DNA from: a virus | Reading direction: 5' to 3' (one strand) | Length of the DNA: 64,000 nt | IMG/VR virus record: IMGVR_UViG_3300020465_000014 | Span: 1-64,000 of that record | Part shown: one piece after another, positions 18,674 to 27,120 of the stretch | Layout: the number at the start of each line of letters is the position of its first letter | How positions within the stretch are numbered: position 1 is the stretch's first letter | Program-made: the position numbers and the translations under genes | Notes under the pieces: generated by a model | What the model saw: only the letters and a program-made list of their open reading frames with translations | The model's database searches: none | What the model was told of the DNA's origin: nothing

Positions 18674-20688
18674 ACTGGATAGCCTCCTCCATATTTGTAA
18701 TTCGCATAACGGCCTCCAGGTTGATACTGCGGGTTAGAATCCATTTCGCCTACTGGCACATAGACGGGTTTTGGGTCGTTTTTGTCGGACATTGCATCGA
18801 CTCCCAAAAGCACTCCTCTATTTATTGGAGGATTTATCCAGGCGGCAATTTTGTATTCTTCATTTTTTGTTCCTCTTTTGACTATTTGGCTATTTAGTGG
18901 TGGCGGTCTATTCTTCTTATTCAACCCCATCCAGGCGTTCTCTTTGTTGGATGGTTCAGTTGTTGCAGTAATCTTTGGCTTCTTTGTCTTCTTATCACCA
19001 GTCACCCTGAGTTGATTAGACAAAGTATTGAAGTAAAGTGTCGGATAGTTTAGATCCACATAGTAAATGTTGTTTGGATTGTCTTTTGCTTCTTGAAGAG
19101 TCATTCCCCTTTCTGATTCCTTTTTGTAGTTGCCTCCAACAAGAGAATATCTGCGCCCTAAATCTCCCATTCCTCTCGATTCATTTGTGTTTAGCAATCT
19201 ATCAGGTTCGAGGATTTCATCACTTCCTCCTCTGAGGAACTTGCGAACTTGCATACTCGCTGGATGGCCGTCATAAGCTACATCATCATCAGACCAAAAA
19301 TCGCCTTCGATTCGAAGGATTTTTCCGTCTTTTGAATATCTTGCTTCCTTCTCCATAAAACCTGAAGCCAATCTATCTCTGATTTCCTCTCTGGTCTCTT
19401 TGTTGTTCCTTACAACTTCGCCCGACCTGGAATTATTCTGTATTTCAATGGCTCTTGTGATTAACTTGTTTTGGGCTTCCTTGCTTAATTGGTCGAATCG
19501 TTTGAGAACTCCTTTAACGTCCCCTCCATAATCATTAACAAGACGATCTATCATTGGCCTTTCCTCCCATCTTTCATCTCCTTTACGTGGATTAGCAGAA
19601 TGCAATGGATTCCTGGGCGTTTCTGGACTAAATGGTGCAACAAAAATCGAGAACTCTTCGCCAGCAATCACCAATGGCAACATTACATCTCCATTCGTAT
19701 TTTCAAAAGATGGCTTTGAACTTACTGCAGAGTCAGGTCTGTTTCTCCAGTTTGCATGATGTCGGTTTCGTCTTTGCCATTCTTCAGAATCGGTATCATC
19801 GGCCTGAAGCGTATTGAAGGTAACATATTCTTGAGTTCCAAATACCTTCAGAGCCTCGTTTAATCGACTTCTTGAAAACAAGGAGTTTCCTATTCGTATC
19901 ACTTCTGCGTATTTTCCAGTAGTATAGCCAGGATATTTTGGCCCTTCATCAGTCCATGTTGTTTCCTTGCTATCTGCGAAATCTCTGCGATCTAAACCAA
20001 ACTCTCGTTTTGGTGCGATTGCTTTTCTAATGTCTCCAACTTTAGCGAATCCGACTTCAAGTGCGCCTGGATAATTTGAACGGATATTCATTACAGCATC
20101 GGGCAAATCACCTGTCCTCCATCCAAACATGACTGATGAAATGTCCCTTACGTAATCGTCTTTTTTACCTCCTCCTGGTATTGGTTCAGCCCAACCTTTC
20201 CAATCCCAATGTCGGCCTTCTGGTTTACCTTCTAATTCGACTCCCATGCTCATAAATCCAGGAGGGTAATTTTTGCCTTTAGCAAAAACTTCTCGCTTTT
20301 GCTCTGCAGTCAGCGCAGGGCGCTTGAGATTTCTGCTGGATAATTTGCGAAATGCTGGTGGCGTTTTTTTTCCGCTACCTTGCTTCCATATTTCCCTTCG
20401 AAGTTTTTGTGGTGCAGAATTGACGGACATTCGCTTTGGCATGGTTTTGCCTTCGCCTACGAATACAGCATAACCTCCGCCTGTCTTTTGAGAGAATGAT
20501 ACTTTCCTGGCTGGCTCGCCATTTGCTCGATGATATTTCAATAAACGATCTGCAACTTTTTCGGTTGTTTTTTCCGCACCGTATCTCAGCATAAGAGGAG
20601 ATTTACGATACGTTTTGTTTCCAAACTGTCGTTCTTCGACTAATTTGCGATAATACAGATTCGCTACAATAGGGATTCTTCGCCTCAT
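18670..20688 (-). CDS. 672-aa protein with N-terminal recurrent domain
   Basis: Residues about 10-80 hold the recurrent domain (TEKVADRLLKYHRANGEPARKV, then GGGYAVFVGEGKT). The rest is polar, rich in Asn/Arg/Gly, with predicted beta-rich stretches and no recognised motif. The end is Tyr/Gly-rich (YANYKYGGGYPV). It overlaps both neighbours by 4 nt, so its expression is coupled with the metallopeptidase-like gene downstream. Function unknown. Confidence 0.7.
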   Translation of the reverse strand: MRRRIPIVANLYYRKLVEERQFGNKTYRKSPLMLRYGAEKTTEKVADRLLKYHRANGEPARKVSFSQKTGGGYAVFVGEGKTMPKRMSVNSAPQKLRREIWKQGSGKKTPPAFRKLSSRNLKRPALTAEQKREVFAKGKNYPPGFMSMGVELEGKPEGRHWDWKGWAEPIPGGGKKDDYVRDISSVMFGWRTGDLPDAVMNIRSNYPGALEVGFAKVGDIRKAIAPKREFGLDRRDFADSKETTWTDEGPKYPGYTTGKYAEVIRIGNSLFSRSRLNEALKVFGTQEYVTFNTLQADDTDSEEWQRRNRHHANWRNRPDSAVSSKPSFENTNGDVMLPLVIAGEEFSIFVAPFSPETPRNPLHSANPRKGDERWEERPMIDRLVNDYGGDVKGVLKRFDQLSKEAQNKLITRAIEIQNNSRSGEVVRNNKETREEIRDRLASGFMEKEARYSKDGKILRIEGDFWSDDDVAYDGHPASMQVRKFLRGGSDEILEPDRLLNTNESRGMGDLGRRYSLVGGNYKKESERGMTLQEAKDNPNNIYYVDLNYPTLYFNTLSNQLRVTGDKKTKKPKITATTEPSNKENAWMGLNKKNRPPPLNSQIVKRGTKNEEYKIAAWINPPINRGVLLGVDAMSDKNDPKPVYVPVGEMDSNPQYQPGGRYANYKYGGGYPV

Positions 20689-21275
20689 ATTACAGTCACT
20701 TCTCCTCTAACTGATATGAAAACAATGTTAGAGACGATCAATCCTATGACTGTGAAAACCAGGAATAATCCTCCACCGCCTAACAATGGAATGATGAAGC
20801 CAAACATAAGCAAAGACAAGATTGCATCTGCATACAAAAAGCCGCCAAAGTTTCTGCCTCCAGCATCAACTCCCAGGGCATTCGTTGAAAGAATGAACCC
20901 TCCCAATGCTTTCAAGACAAACAATTCGAGAGCTACTGTGAACTCCCAGGTATCAAAATATGGTGAATCGACTAAAGAACCGTCATAATCTCCTACATCA
21001 AAAATTGCTAACAAAGTAGTTCCTTCTGTAAATTGAGTAATAGAGCCTTCTCCATACAAAATATGCCACAAGTGAGACAAAACAGGTGTAAGCAATACTG
21101 TAACTAAAATTAGATTTTGAAAGATATTGTCGAAATTCAACCGCAAGCGATTATCTCTTGTATCATAATCTCTGCTAAATCCCAATACTGCAAGTAAAAA
21201 AACGAAACTAAAAATCGCCCATTCAAAAAATCCTACTTCGCTACCTAAGCAACCTTCGAGATAATTACAACTCAT
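20685..21275 (-). CDS. Polytopic membrane protein
   Basis: 196 aa from the ATG at 21275 (MSCNYLEG), which overlaps the stop of the 49-aa gene upstream as ATGA; the longer frame to 21338 is therefore rejected. About five hydrophobic segments lie near 16-33, 51-70, 112-130, 145-165 and 168-190. Two Cys in the first ten residues (C3, C9) face a short N-terminal tail. No family recognised. Confidence 0.65.
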   Translation of the reverse strand: MSCNYLEGCLGSEVGFFEWAIFSFVFLLAVLGFSRDYDTRDNRLRLNFDNIFQNLILVTVLLTPVLSHLWHILYGEGSITQFTEGTTLLAIFDVGDYDGSLVDSPYFDTWEFTVALELFVLKALGGFILSTNALGVDAGGRNFGGFLYADAILSLLMFGFIIPLLGGGGLFLVFTVIGLIVSNIVFISVRGEVTVI

Positions 21276-21421
21276 GTCTTTCGCCTCTCTATTTCCTCTT
21301 GTAAATCCCACGCTTCCAATTCGTAAACCTGTTTCCAATCAGCGTCTTTCTCTGTATCACAAAGATGTTCAGTATAGGAGAGCAGATCCTTGAGTTCCTG
21401 GAATGTTAAATCCTCATACAT
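21272..21421 (-). CDS. Small acidic helical protein (49 aa)
   Basis: The ATG at 21421 overlaps the upstream stop (TAATG). The TGA ends at 21272 and overlaps the next ATG (ATGA). The protein begins MYEDLTFQELKDLLSYTEHL and continues as an acidic, amphipathic helix ending EEIERRKT. The overlaps at both ends in one frame, filling an otherwise empty 145-nt gap, argue that it is real. No family recognised. Confidence 0.6.
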   Translation of the reverse strand: MYEDLTFQELKDLLSYTEHLCDTEKDADWKQVYELEAWDLQEEIERRKT

Positions 21422-21870
21422 TAGGGCATCACCACGCAATCATCTATCATTATCGGCGCTCTCGTCACGCCGTATGCGGTAGCCCCGCATGATAGCGGGT
21501 TGTCTGGAGAATACTCAAAACTTGATTCTCCCAATATTTCGACTTTGTTTGCATTTATCGGGCCTTTTGATGTCTGAATCGTCATTGGCGGTTGCCGTTC
21601 TTGCATTGGCAGGTTGCGATTTGCACTAATCATAAATCGGTTAACGTGGATTCTCTTCAGGTTCGCTCTCTTCCTTTGAGCCATTGGGTTCTTCGAGCAA
21701 GCCCTGTAAACTGAATATGTGGTTTTGCCGTTTGTCTTACCTTTGATTATTTTCGCATTCATTCCAAGCATTCTATGTCGATTGGCAATTTTTTCTGCAC
21801 GATCTCTGGAAATACCATGTATTCCCAAAGTATGTCTTTTTTTGCCTATCATCCGAACTTGTGCTGGCAT
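21421..21870 (-). CDS. Basic protein with N-terminal recurrent domain
   Basis: 149 aa. Residues about 8-58 carry the recurrent domain (DRAEKIANRHRMLGMNAKII, then TTYSVYRAC), a copy with AKII in place of ARVI. The back half is polar (PPMTIQTSKGPINANKVEI) and ends in a hydrophobic, Cys-containing stretch. Stop and start codons overlap with both neighbours, so it belongs to the same operon. Function unknown. Confidence 0.68.
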   Translation of the reverse strand: MPAQVRMIGKKRHTLGIHGISRDRAEKIANRHRMLGMNAKIIKGKTNGKTTYSVYRACSKNPMAQRKRANLKRIHVNRFMISANRNLPMQERQPPMTIQTSKGPINANKVEILGESSFEYSPDNPLSCGATAYGVTRAPIMIDDCVVMP

Positions 21871-23966
21871 TACAAATCCTCCAAGAATTGTAGCTCTCCT
21901 GAAGGTTGTTGGAAAATCTGTCCAACCCTCTTAGCAAGCGTAGGATTTGGAGTCACGCCATCTGGAGAGGGCGCTCTCCATACCTCGATTGTGAAATCTT
22001 CGAACTTCAATTCCTTGCCGCTTTGCATGGCTGGAATCAAAGAATCGTAAGAAGAATATTTCTCAAAGAGTTCGTCATAACTGACTCCAGGCTGTAGCAT
22101 ATTTTTCGCTTCTCGAAGTGCATTTGCCTTTGACCTTTGATACCAAAGAGATGTTGTATTTCCGCTTAGATCGGTTAGCCTAAGTTGATATTTTGCACCT
22201 TCAGTTGCGTCAAGTTGCGCTTGAGCATCTCCGCCCTGGTTAGCAACTCTTTCAGCCGCAACAAGTCGCCTGTGATTTTCCGCTTGCTCTGCAACTGAAC
22301 CATCGATGTCTAAGAACTCGAACTGCTCTCGGTTGCGGTCTCTTCCCGATACCCATTGAGGCAACATAAATCTCCTAACATAAGGCAATATATCGTTGGC
22401 GTAATTCCTATCTTCAGGTTCTCTTTTCGTTCCGTTAAGGAAGAACTTGAAATCTCCATCTTCCAATCTTGCATCTCCACCTAAACCTTTGATTTGGAAT
22501 CCAAGATATGTGCCGCTTGACTTATCCATTTCTGCCAAAACTCCGACTACTGCGATACCTGGCGCTGGTTTGTTGTTTTGAGAAAATCCTTCCTCTGAAT
22601 ATATTGGATTTTCAGAAAGATAAATTGCATCATCGTAAGCGGTTAGAATTGAATCCCATTTATCCGTAGGGTCGTCAGGGTCATACGGAATAATCGAATG
22701 CGCTTGACCTGCAGAATCGAGAACAGCCCATCCTTCTTCGACTTCGGTTTCAAATCCTTCTGCATCATTTACTGGCCTCCATGTCCAAATCCCTCTTTGG
22801 TTTGGTCGAGTTCTTACGGGCGCTGATGCGCCTAAACCACCGCCATAACCGTCAGGTGGCGCTAAGATCGTTCCATCTGGTGCGGTTAGCATATCTGAAC
22901 TAAATGAATCATAGAATGCGCTTCCAATTAAGGAATCACCTTCTGAAAAATCAATACTATCAAGCAAATCCTCTAAATCAGTTGGTTGTGCAGTTTTTCC
23001 TATTCTTGCTTCTTCTCTAAATCTTTCCTGAGATGAAATGATAATTTCCTTTGTCTCTTCGGGATTGTCGCCCCAAGTTTCGAATCCTTTTTGCCACATT
23101 TCATCGATTTTATCATCGAATATCTCATCATAGGTTTCGTCTTTGCTTTCTATGTCTCCAAGCAACTCATCTAAGTCAAAATCTAAATCAAAATCAGTTT
23201 CAACTTTGATTCTTGCATCCTGGGCGCTTTGTCGGTTCATCTCATTGAACTCCTCAATAGAGCCGACTGTTGCCGTTCCTTCCTCGATACGAGCATTGAT
23301 GAAATCCGACATAGCCTCATTCATTCCCATAAACAGGTCTTCTTGAGAATCGATTTTTGCCAATTGTGCTTCTTTTTGTTGTAATTGAAATAGATCTCCG
23401 CCCTGAAGTCGCTGAAGGGTTGTTATTGCATCAGCGCCACCGATGTTCGACAAGTTTTCTCCAAATGAAAGGTTTGGATTATACCCTTGCTGTTGAGATA
23501 ACCACGTCTGCAGTTTCAAAGTATCAAGTCCAATTAACGGGTCTTGAAAATCTCTCCAGGGTATTCTGATGTAGTTGTATGTTGTTGGTCGTTTGAAAGC
23601 ACTCCAAAGGGCAGGGTTTTCTGGAGAGAAAACTTGCCTTGCTCGTTGCCATGCTTGATTGTCTTGAGAAAGTTCGACTGCACTTCTAAATCCAAGAGAC
23701 CTTGCGTAAGCGTTGAAAAGATTGAGGCGATCCACAAACTTAGGATTTCTAAATCGTGGCAGACCATAGGAACTCATTGCTGGAGTAGCACCAACGAATA
23801 ATCCAATGTCTCCATCTGCATATCTTACTGCCCTTGCATTGTAGCCACGTTGTCTTACATTACGTGCGACTTTGGCAATAGTGGTATTGTATTTTGGAGA
23901 CAATTCCAAAACCTTTCTAAATTTCTTTCCTCTGAATCTCCTTTCATTAGCTCTCTTTCTCGGCAT
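21870..23966 (-). CDS. 698-aa acidic protein with N-terminal recurrent domain
   Basis: The recurrent domain occupies about 8-60 (TIAKVARNVRQRGYNARAV, then DIGLFVGATP). The body is long, acidic and largely helical, with Asp/Glu-rich patches near 255-280 (DFDLDFDLDELL) and a mixed region after 380. No catalytic motif recognised. It sits directly downstream of the heliorhodopsin gene with a 10-nt gap, so the two are co-transcribed. Confidence 0.7.
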   Translation of the reverse strand: MPRKRANERRFRGKKFRKVLELSPKYNTTIAKVARNVRQRGYNARAVRYADGDIGLFVGATPAMSSYGLPRFRNPKFVDRLNLFNAYARSLGFRSAVELSQDNQAWQRARQVFSPENPALWSAFKRPTTYNYIRIPWRDFQDPLIGLDTLKLQTWLSQQQGYNPNLSFGENLSNIGGADAITTLQRLQGGDLFQLQQKEAQLAKIDSQEDLFMGMNEAMSDFINARIEEGTATVGSIEEFNEMNRQSAQDARIKVETDFDLDFDLDELLGDIESKDETYDEIFDDKIDEMWQKGFETWGDNPEETKEIIISSQERFREEARIGKTAQPTDLEDLLDSIDFSEGDSLIGSAFYDSFSSDMLTAPDGTILAPPDGYGGGLGASAPVRTRPNQRGIWTWRPVNDAEGFETEVEEGWAVLDSAGQAHSIIPYDPDDPTDKWDSILTAYDDAIYLSENPIYSEEGFSQNNKPAPGIAVVGVLAEMDKSSGTYLGFQIKGLGGDARLEDGDFKFFLNGTKREPEDRNYANDILPYVRRFMLPQWVSGRDRNREQFEFLDIDGSVAEQAENHRRLVAAERVANQGGDAQAQLDATEGAKYQLRLTDLSGNTTSLWYQRSKANALREAKNMLQPGVSYDELFEKYSSYDSLIPAMQSGKELKFEDFTIEVWRAPSPDGVTPNPTLAKRVGQIFQQPSGELQFLEDL

Positions 23967-23976
23967 TGATTTCCAC

Positions 23977-25074
23977 CTAACCCAAAACGGCTGTGTTAGC
24001 CCATATCGACCATGCCAGTAATGATTTAGAAATCAACGATAGCCAAATGTATATTCTTTCACCAAACAGGTAGTTTGGATAAACGCCTTCTGCATACTGA
24101 AGTGCATGGTTGAAAGCGAATGATTGGAAAAGCAAAAATTGTGTTACTATGATGAACCAAACAAAGTCAGGAACTTCGGAAAGGTCTGCGCCAATCTGTG
24201 AAAGGTTGAGGAAAATTGAGCCATAAACTGCAATCCAGGGGAAAGCACCAACAATGCAACCCATGATGAAGGGTGTCCAATCCGTCCTATCTCGGTCTGG
24301 TGGATTTTGAACTTCAGATAGCCACCCAAATAGAATCATGCCAATATTAGCACCAGCAACTCCAATCAATGCTGAAAGATTGGTAAGTCCTGAAAGTAGC
24401 ATGATAATCAAAATCATAATTGTTGATGATAAAGCATACTCGACCCATCTGAAGATATTTATTCCACGATCTAATTGTCCTTTGTAAACTTCAAACACAC
24501 CTGGCAATACAGTCAGATAATGGAAAACTGCAGATAACAGGGAGAATGATGCAACCCAATATGCGATTATTGCCTCGTAGTTTGATACAATTACTGGAGA
24601 GCATTCTCCATTTTCATAGCAACCAGGAGGGCCAGGTGCAAATGTGCTTAGAACTGTGATTACGAAATCCTGATTCGCCCATAGAATCATTGCCAATCCA
24701 GAAAGCAGGTGAACAGTTCCTACCAAAAATGAAAATCTCCGAATAGAATCGTAATCCTCCTCCGTCACATCATCTGCAACCTGCGCTCTCCTTGAAGCCA
24801 CAATCGCCTCTTGATTGTAAATTGAAGAAGATCGCTTGCTGATTCTCGGTTTAGGCATCTGCGGATTTACCATATCGCTCAAAATCTCTTCTTGCTTTGT
24901 TAATCGATTAGGATTCGTTACTACTTGCCATCCCTTCTTCTTCGGCAATACTCTCGCTAATTTTCCTTGATTTCTCATTTTTTCAGCGACTTTTTCAGCA
25001 CTTTGTTTCGAGGAAAGGTTTGCTTCGTTTACGAAAGGCTGTTTTGAGCCTCTTACGTCAAATCGCCTTGCCAT
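23977..25074 (-). CDS. Heliorhodopsin with N-terminal recurrent SPOR-like domain
   Basis: 365 aa. Residues 105-365 form a seven-helix heliorhodopsin, a retinal-binding light sensor or transporter of inverted topology. Visible family hallmarks are H122 in helix 1 (GTVHLLSG), H185 in helix 2 (AVFHYL), E212 in RWVEYALSS (counterion position), WTPFIMG, FNHALQY, and the retinal lysine K350 in SLISKSLLAW. The E-H spacing (27) equals that of heliorhodopsin 48C12 (H80/E107). Residues about 12-55 are the recurrent domain (QSAEKVAEKMRNQGKLARVL), joined by a 50-residue linker. Heliorhodopsin N termini are cytoplasmic, so the extra domain should lie inside. A GGGAGG ribosome site and a promoter-like motif precede it. 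Confidence 0.92.
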   Translation of the reverse strand: MARRFDVRGSKQPFVNEANLSSKQSAEKVAEKMRNQGKLARVLPKKKGWQVVTNPNRLTKQEEILSDMVNPQMPKPRISKRSSSIYNQEAIVASRRAQVADDVTEEDYDSIRRFSFLVGTVHLLSGLAMILWANQDFVITVLSTFAPGPPGCYENGECSPVIVSNYEAIIAYWVASFSLLSAVFHYLTVLPGVFEVYKGQLDRGINIFRWVEYALSSTIMILIIMLLSGLTNLSALIGVAGANIGMILFGWLSEVQNPPDRDRTDWTPFIMGCIVGAFPWIAVYGSIFLNLSQIGADLSEVPDFVWFIIVTQFLLFQSFAFNHALQYAEGVYPNYLFGERIYIWLSLISKSLLAWSIWANTAVLG

Positions 25075-25124
25075 GTCTCCACCTCCCTAAATGGCATAAT
25101 AACGGCTTTGGCGTAAGTTGGTTT

Positions 25125-25140
25125 AGATGCACACTTTATC
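25125..25140 (-). promoter_or_regulatory. Promoter-like motif upstream of the heliorhodopsin gene
   Basis: The minus strand reads GATAAAGTGTGCATCT, its GTGC core about 54 nt upstream of the ATG at 25074, within the 73-nt gap. It implies that heliorhodopsin starts a transcription unit running leftward. Confidence 0.55.
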
Positions 25141-25147
25141 AGCGTAG

Positions 25148-27046
25148 TCAATCGTCCCCAAGTATGCTTTTCCAGGCTCTCCTTATTTCACCAACTTTTT
25201 CTGTTCCGCCATCCCACGAACTGCCTCCTATTGGTTTGGCAAGTATTGCGGCAGGTAAGTTGGAGAAATCACTTTTCTTGTCGATGAAGTCCTCAATTGC
25301 ATTAGCGGACATTCTTCCTTGATTATCTGAATACTTGTAATCTTTAGCCAACTGCTTGTCCCATTTTTTGTTTAGAGCTACCGAATCGTTGTCGAGCATA
25401 TATTTATCCTCCCAACCATGAATCCAATCGGGCATATCTTTGTCGAAGGCGAACCTCTGATAATTCCAAAGCCGTTTATCGTATGGTATTTTTCCAAAAT
25501 TGCTTCCATAACCCTGATACGAAGGAACGGCTGTCTGAAGACCTACGTTCCGCTTGATGTCTTTCGTATCTTTGTTGGGATCTAAATGCAAATTGCCGTT
25601 TTCATCAGGGACAAACTTCGAGCCATCTGGAGGGTATGCTTCTTTTCGAGCAACCCATTCAACGAATGCCATATTTCCTGTTTCTGTATCTGACTTTCCA
25701 GGGTCTCCTTCTACGCCAAAATATCGCTTGTTGAAATCTGTCCTCATTCTCTTTGCAGATGGAGAAAAGTCATTCCATATCGCTAATTGTAATGCAAAAT
25801 CGACTTGTGAAATGTTCCACATCTTGCCTCCATAGAAAAGTGCTACGTTATTTTGGTCTCCATCGTCTTCATCATAATCAGTTCCGTCTTGCCAACCAAG
25901 CGGTGTTCCTTCTTTATCGAAGAATACTTGATGGTCTCCTATGGCATAAAGTGCATCTGGATTTTGTGTCGACAATTTGTGGGCTTCTTTCATTGTCTGC
26001 CATAATCGATAATGCCAGGAGTCGTTAGGTAGGAATCCTCCCCGTTCTTCACCAAGAGATGCAGACATACGAAGAATCCATCTTCTTACAGGCAACTGTT
26101 CCCAGTAATCATTAGTGTATTCTTTTCCTATTCCTAAAGCATGGGATTCTGATTCGGTAGTTGATACTCCGTAAATGATGGCGGGATAACTCAAGTGTTC
26201 CGCCCAAGCGTCTTCTGAAATTGGCGCATCCTCTAAGAGATTGTAATAACCGCCTCTCGGATCTTCATTGTTGCCTGTAATGTTGTAGTGGTCTTCTAAA
26301 GAACCGCCGCCAATTGTGTAATCAGAAGCGCCATAATCGCCATACTTCTTAATCAGAAAGTGCTTAATCGGGGTCAATGGTCGAATAAAATATTCTGGAC
26401 TTTTTTCTGCACCTTCAGTAAAAATCGCTGAATCAAAGTTAATCTCATTTTCCAAAAGTGCCTCTGAAGTGTCCTCATTTAATTCTCTATCCAGAAATTC
26501 AGAACCCATCATTCCTGATGATTCTAAGCGTTCCATTGGTCGGTTTTCACCGCCTCGAAATAAAGTAAAAATTGAACCGCTACCCGCAACATTTGGCGGT
26601 GTGCTTTCAATTGGCAGATTGCCCCATGTTCCACGTCTTACGAATATATTTTCTCCAAGAAGTGTATTTACTCCGCTATTCCTCCACGCTGTTTTCGATT
26701 CGACTTTGCCTGGCCCACGTCTTCGAATATTCACATCAAGTCCTTTCCTTCGGCCTTTTTGTCTCTCTGTAACCATCCTATTTTTCCTATCCATAGTCAT
26801 AGATTTGGGGACTTTAGGCGCATCACCGCCATATTCTGATTCCCATTGCATATCCCACCATTCGCTGAAATCTTTAGGATCGTCTGAAGGAGGAAGCATA
26901 TCTGAGTTGTAGCTCTTTCGTGAATATATCCCCATCTCTCCATTAGCCCATTTTACGGTTCTTACATTGATGCCTTTACGTCTTGCAGTAGCAATCGCCT
27001 TCGCTAAAGCCAGCCTTCTTTTGTAGGGCATATTCGAAACCTGCAT
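25148..27046 (-). CDS. 632-aa protein with N-terminal recurrent domain (start probably further upstream)
   Basis: From the ATG at 27046 the protein begins within a recurrent-domain copy (LALAKAIATARRKGINVRTV, then GEMGIYSRK). The open frame continues upstream and encodes RRPLIRRFNKKPYQK, which matches the N terminus of the neighbouring paralogue, so the real N terminus is likely near 27120 after a frameshift. The body is polar, rich in Trp/Tyr/Gly and Asp, without a recognised motif. It is a paralogue of 27117..28931 at least in the first 70 residues. Confidence 0.7.
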   Translation of the reverse strand: MQVSNMPYKRRLALAKAIATARRKGINVRTVKWANGEMGIYSRKSYNSDMLPPSDDPKDFSEWWDMQWESEYGGDAPKVPKSMTMDRKNRMVTERQKGRRKGLDVNIRRRGPGKVESKTAWRNSGVNTLLGENIFVRRGTWGNLPIESTPPNVAGSGSIFTLFRGGENRPMERLESSGMMGSEFLDRELNEDTSEALLENEINFDSAIFTEGAEKSPEYFIRPLTPIKHFLIKKYGDYGASDYTIGGGSLEDHYNITGNNEDPRGGYYNLLEDAPISEDAWAEHLSYPAIIYGVSTTESESHALGIGKEYTNDYWEQLPVRRWILRMSASLGEERGGFLPNDSWHYRLWQTMKEAHKLSTQNPDALYAIGDHQVFFDKEGTPLGWQDGTDYDEDDGDQNNVALFYGGKMWNISQVDFALQLAIWNDFSPSAKRMRTDFNKRYFGVEGDPGKSDTETGNMAFVEWVARKEAYPPDGSKFVPDENGNLHLDPNKDTKDIKRNVGLQTAVPSYQGYGSNFGKIPYDKRLWNYQRFAFDKDMPDWIHGWEDKYMLDNDSVALNKKWDKQLAKDYKYSDNQGRMSANAIEDFIDKKSDFSNLPAAILAKPIGGSSWDGGTEKVGEIRRAWKSILGDD

Positions 27047-27120
27047 AACACTCGCTTTCTGGTAAGGTTTTTTGTTGAACCTTCTAATTAGTGGTCGTCT
27101 TTTTCGATTGATTCAATCAC
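27047..27120 (-). other. Probable lost 5' end of the downstream gene, with +/-1 frameshift
   Basis: A GTG at 27120, overlapping the upstream stop (GTGA) and preceded by GAGGGGG, reads VIESIEK and then hits a stop. Shifting frame inside the run of five A gives RRPLIRRFNKKPYQKASV and then enters the next gene in frame. That string matches RRPNIRQFNRKPYSKVRV at the start of the adjacent paralogue. This is either a sequencing error in the A run, a mutation, or real frameshifting. Confidence 0.6.

Noticed and set aside
21276-21338. Longer start for the membrane protein at 20685
   Set aside because: The stretch belongs to the 49-aa gene whose stop overlaps the ATG at 21275.
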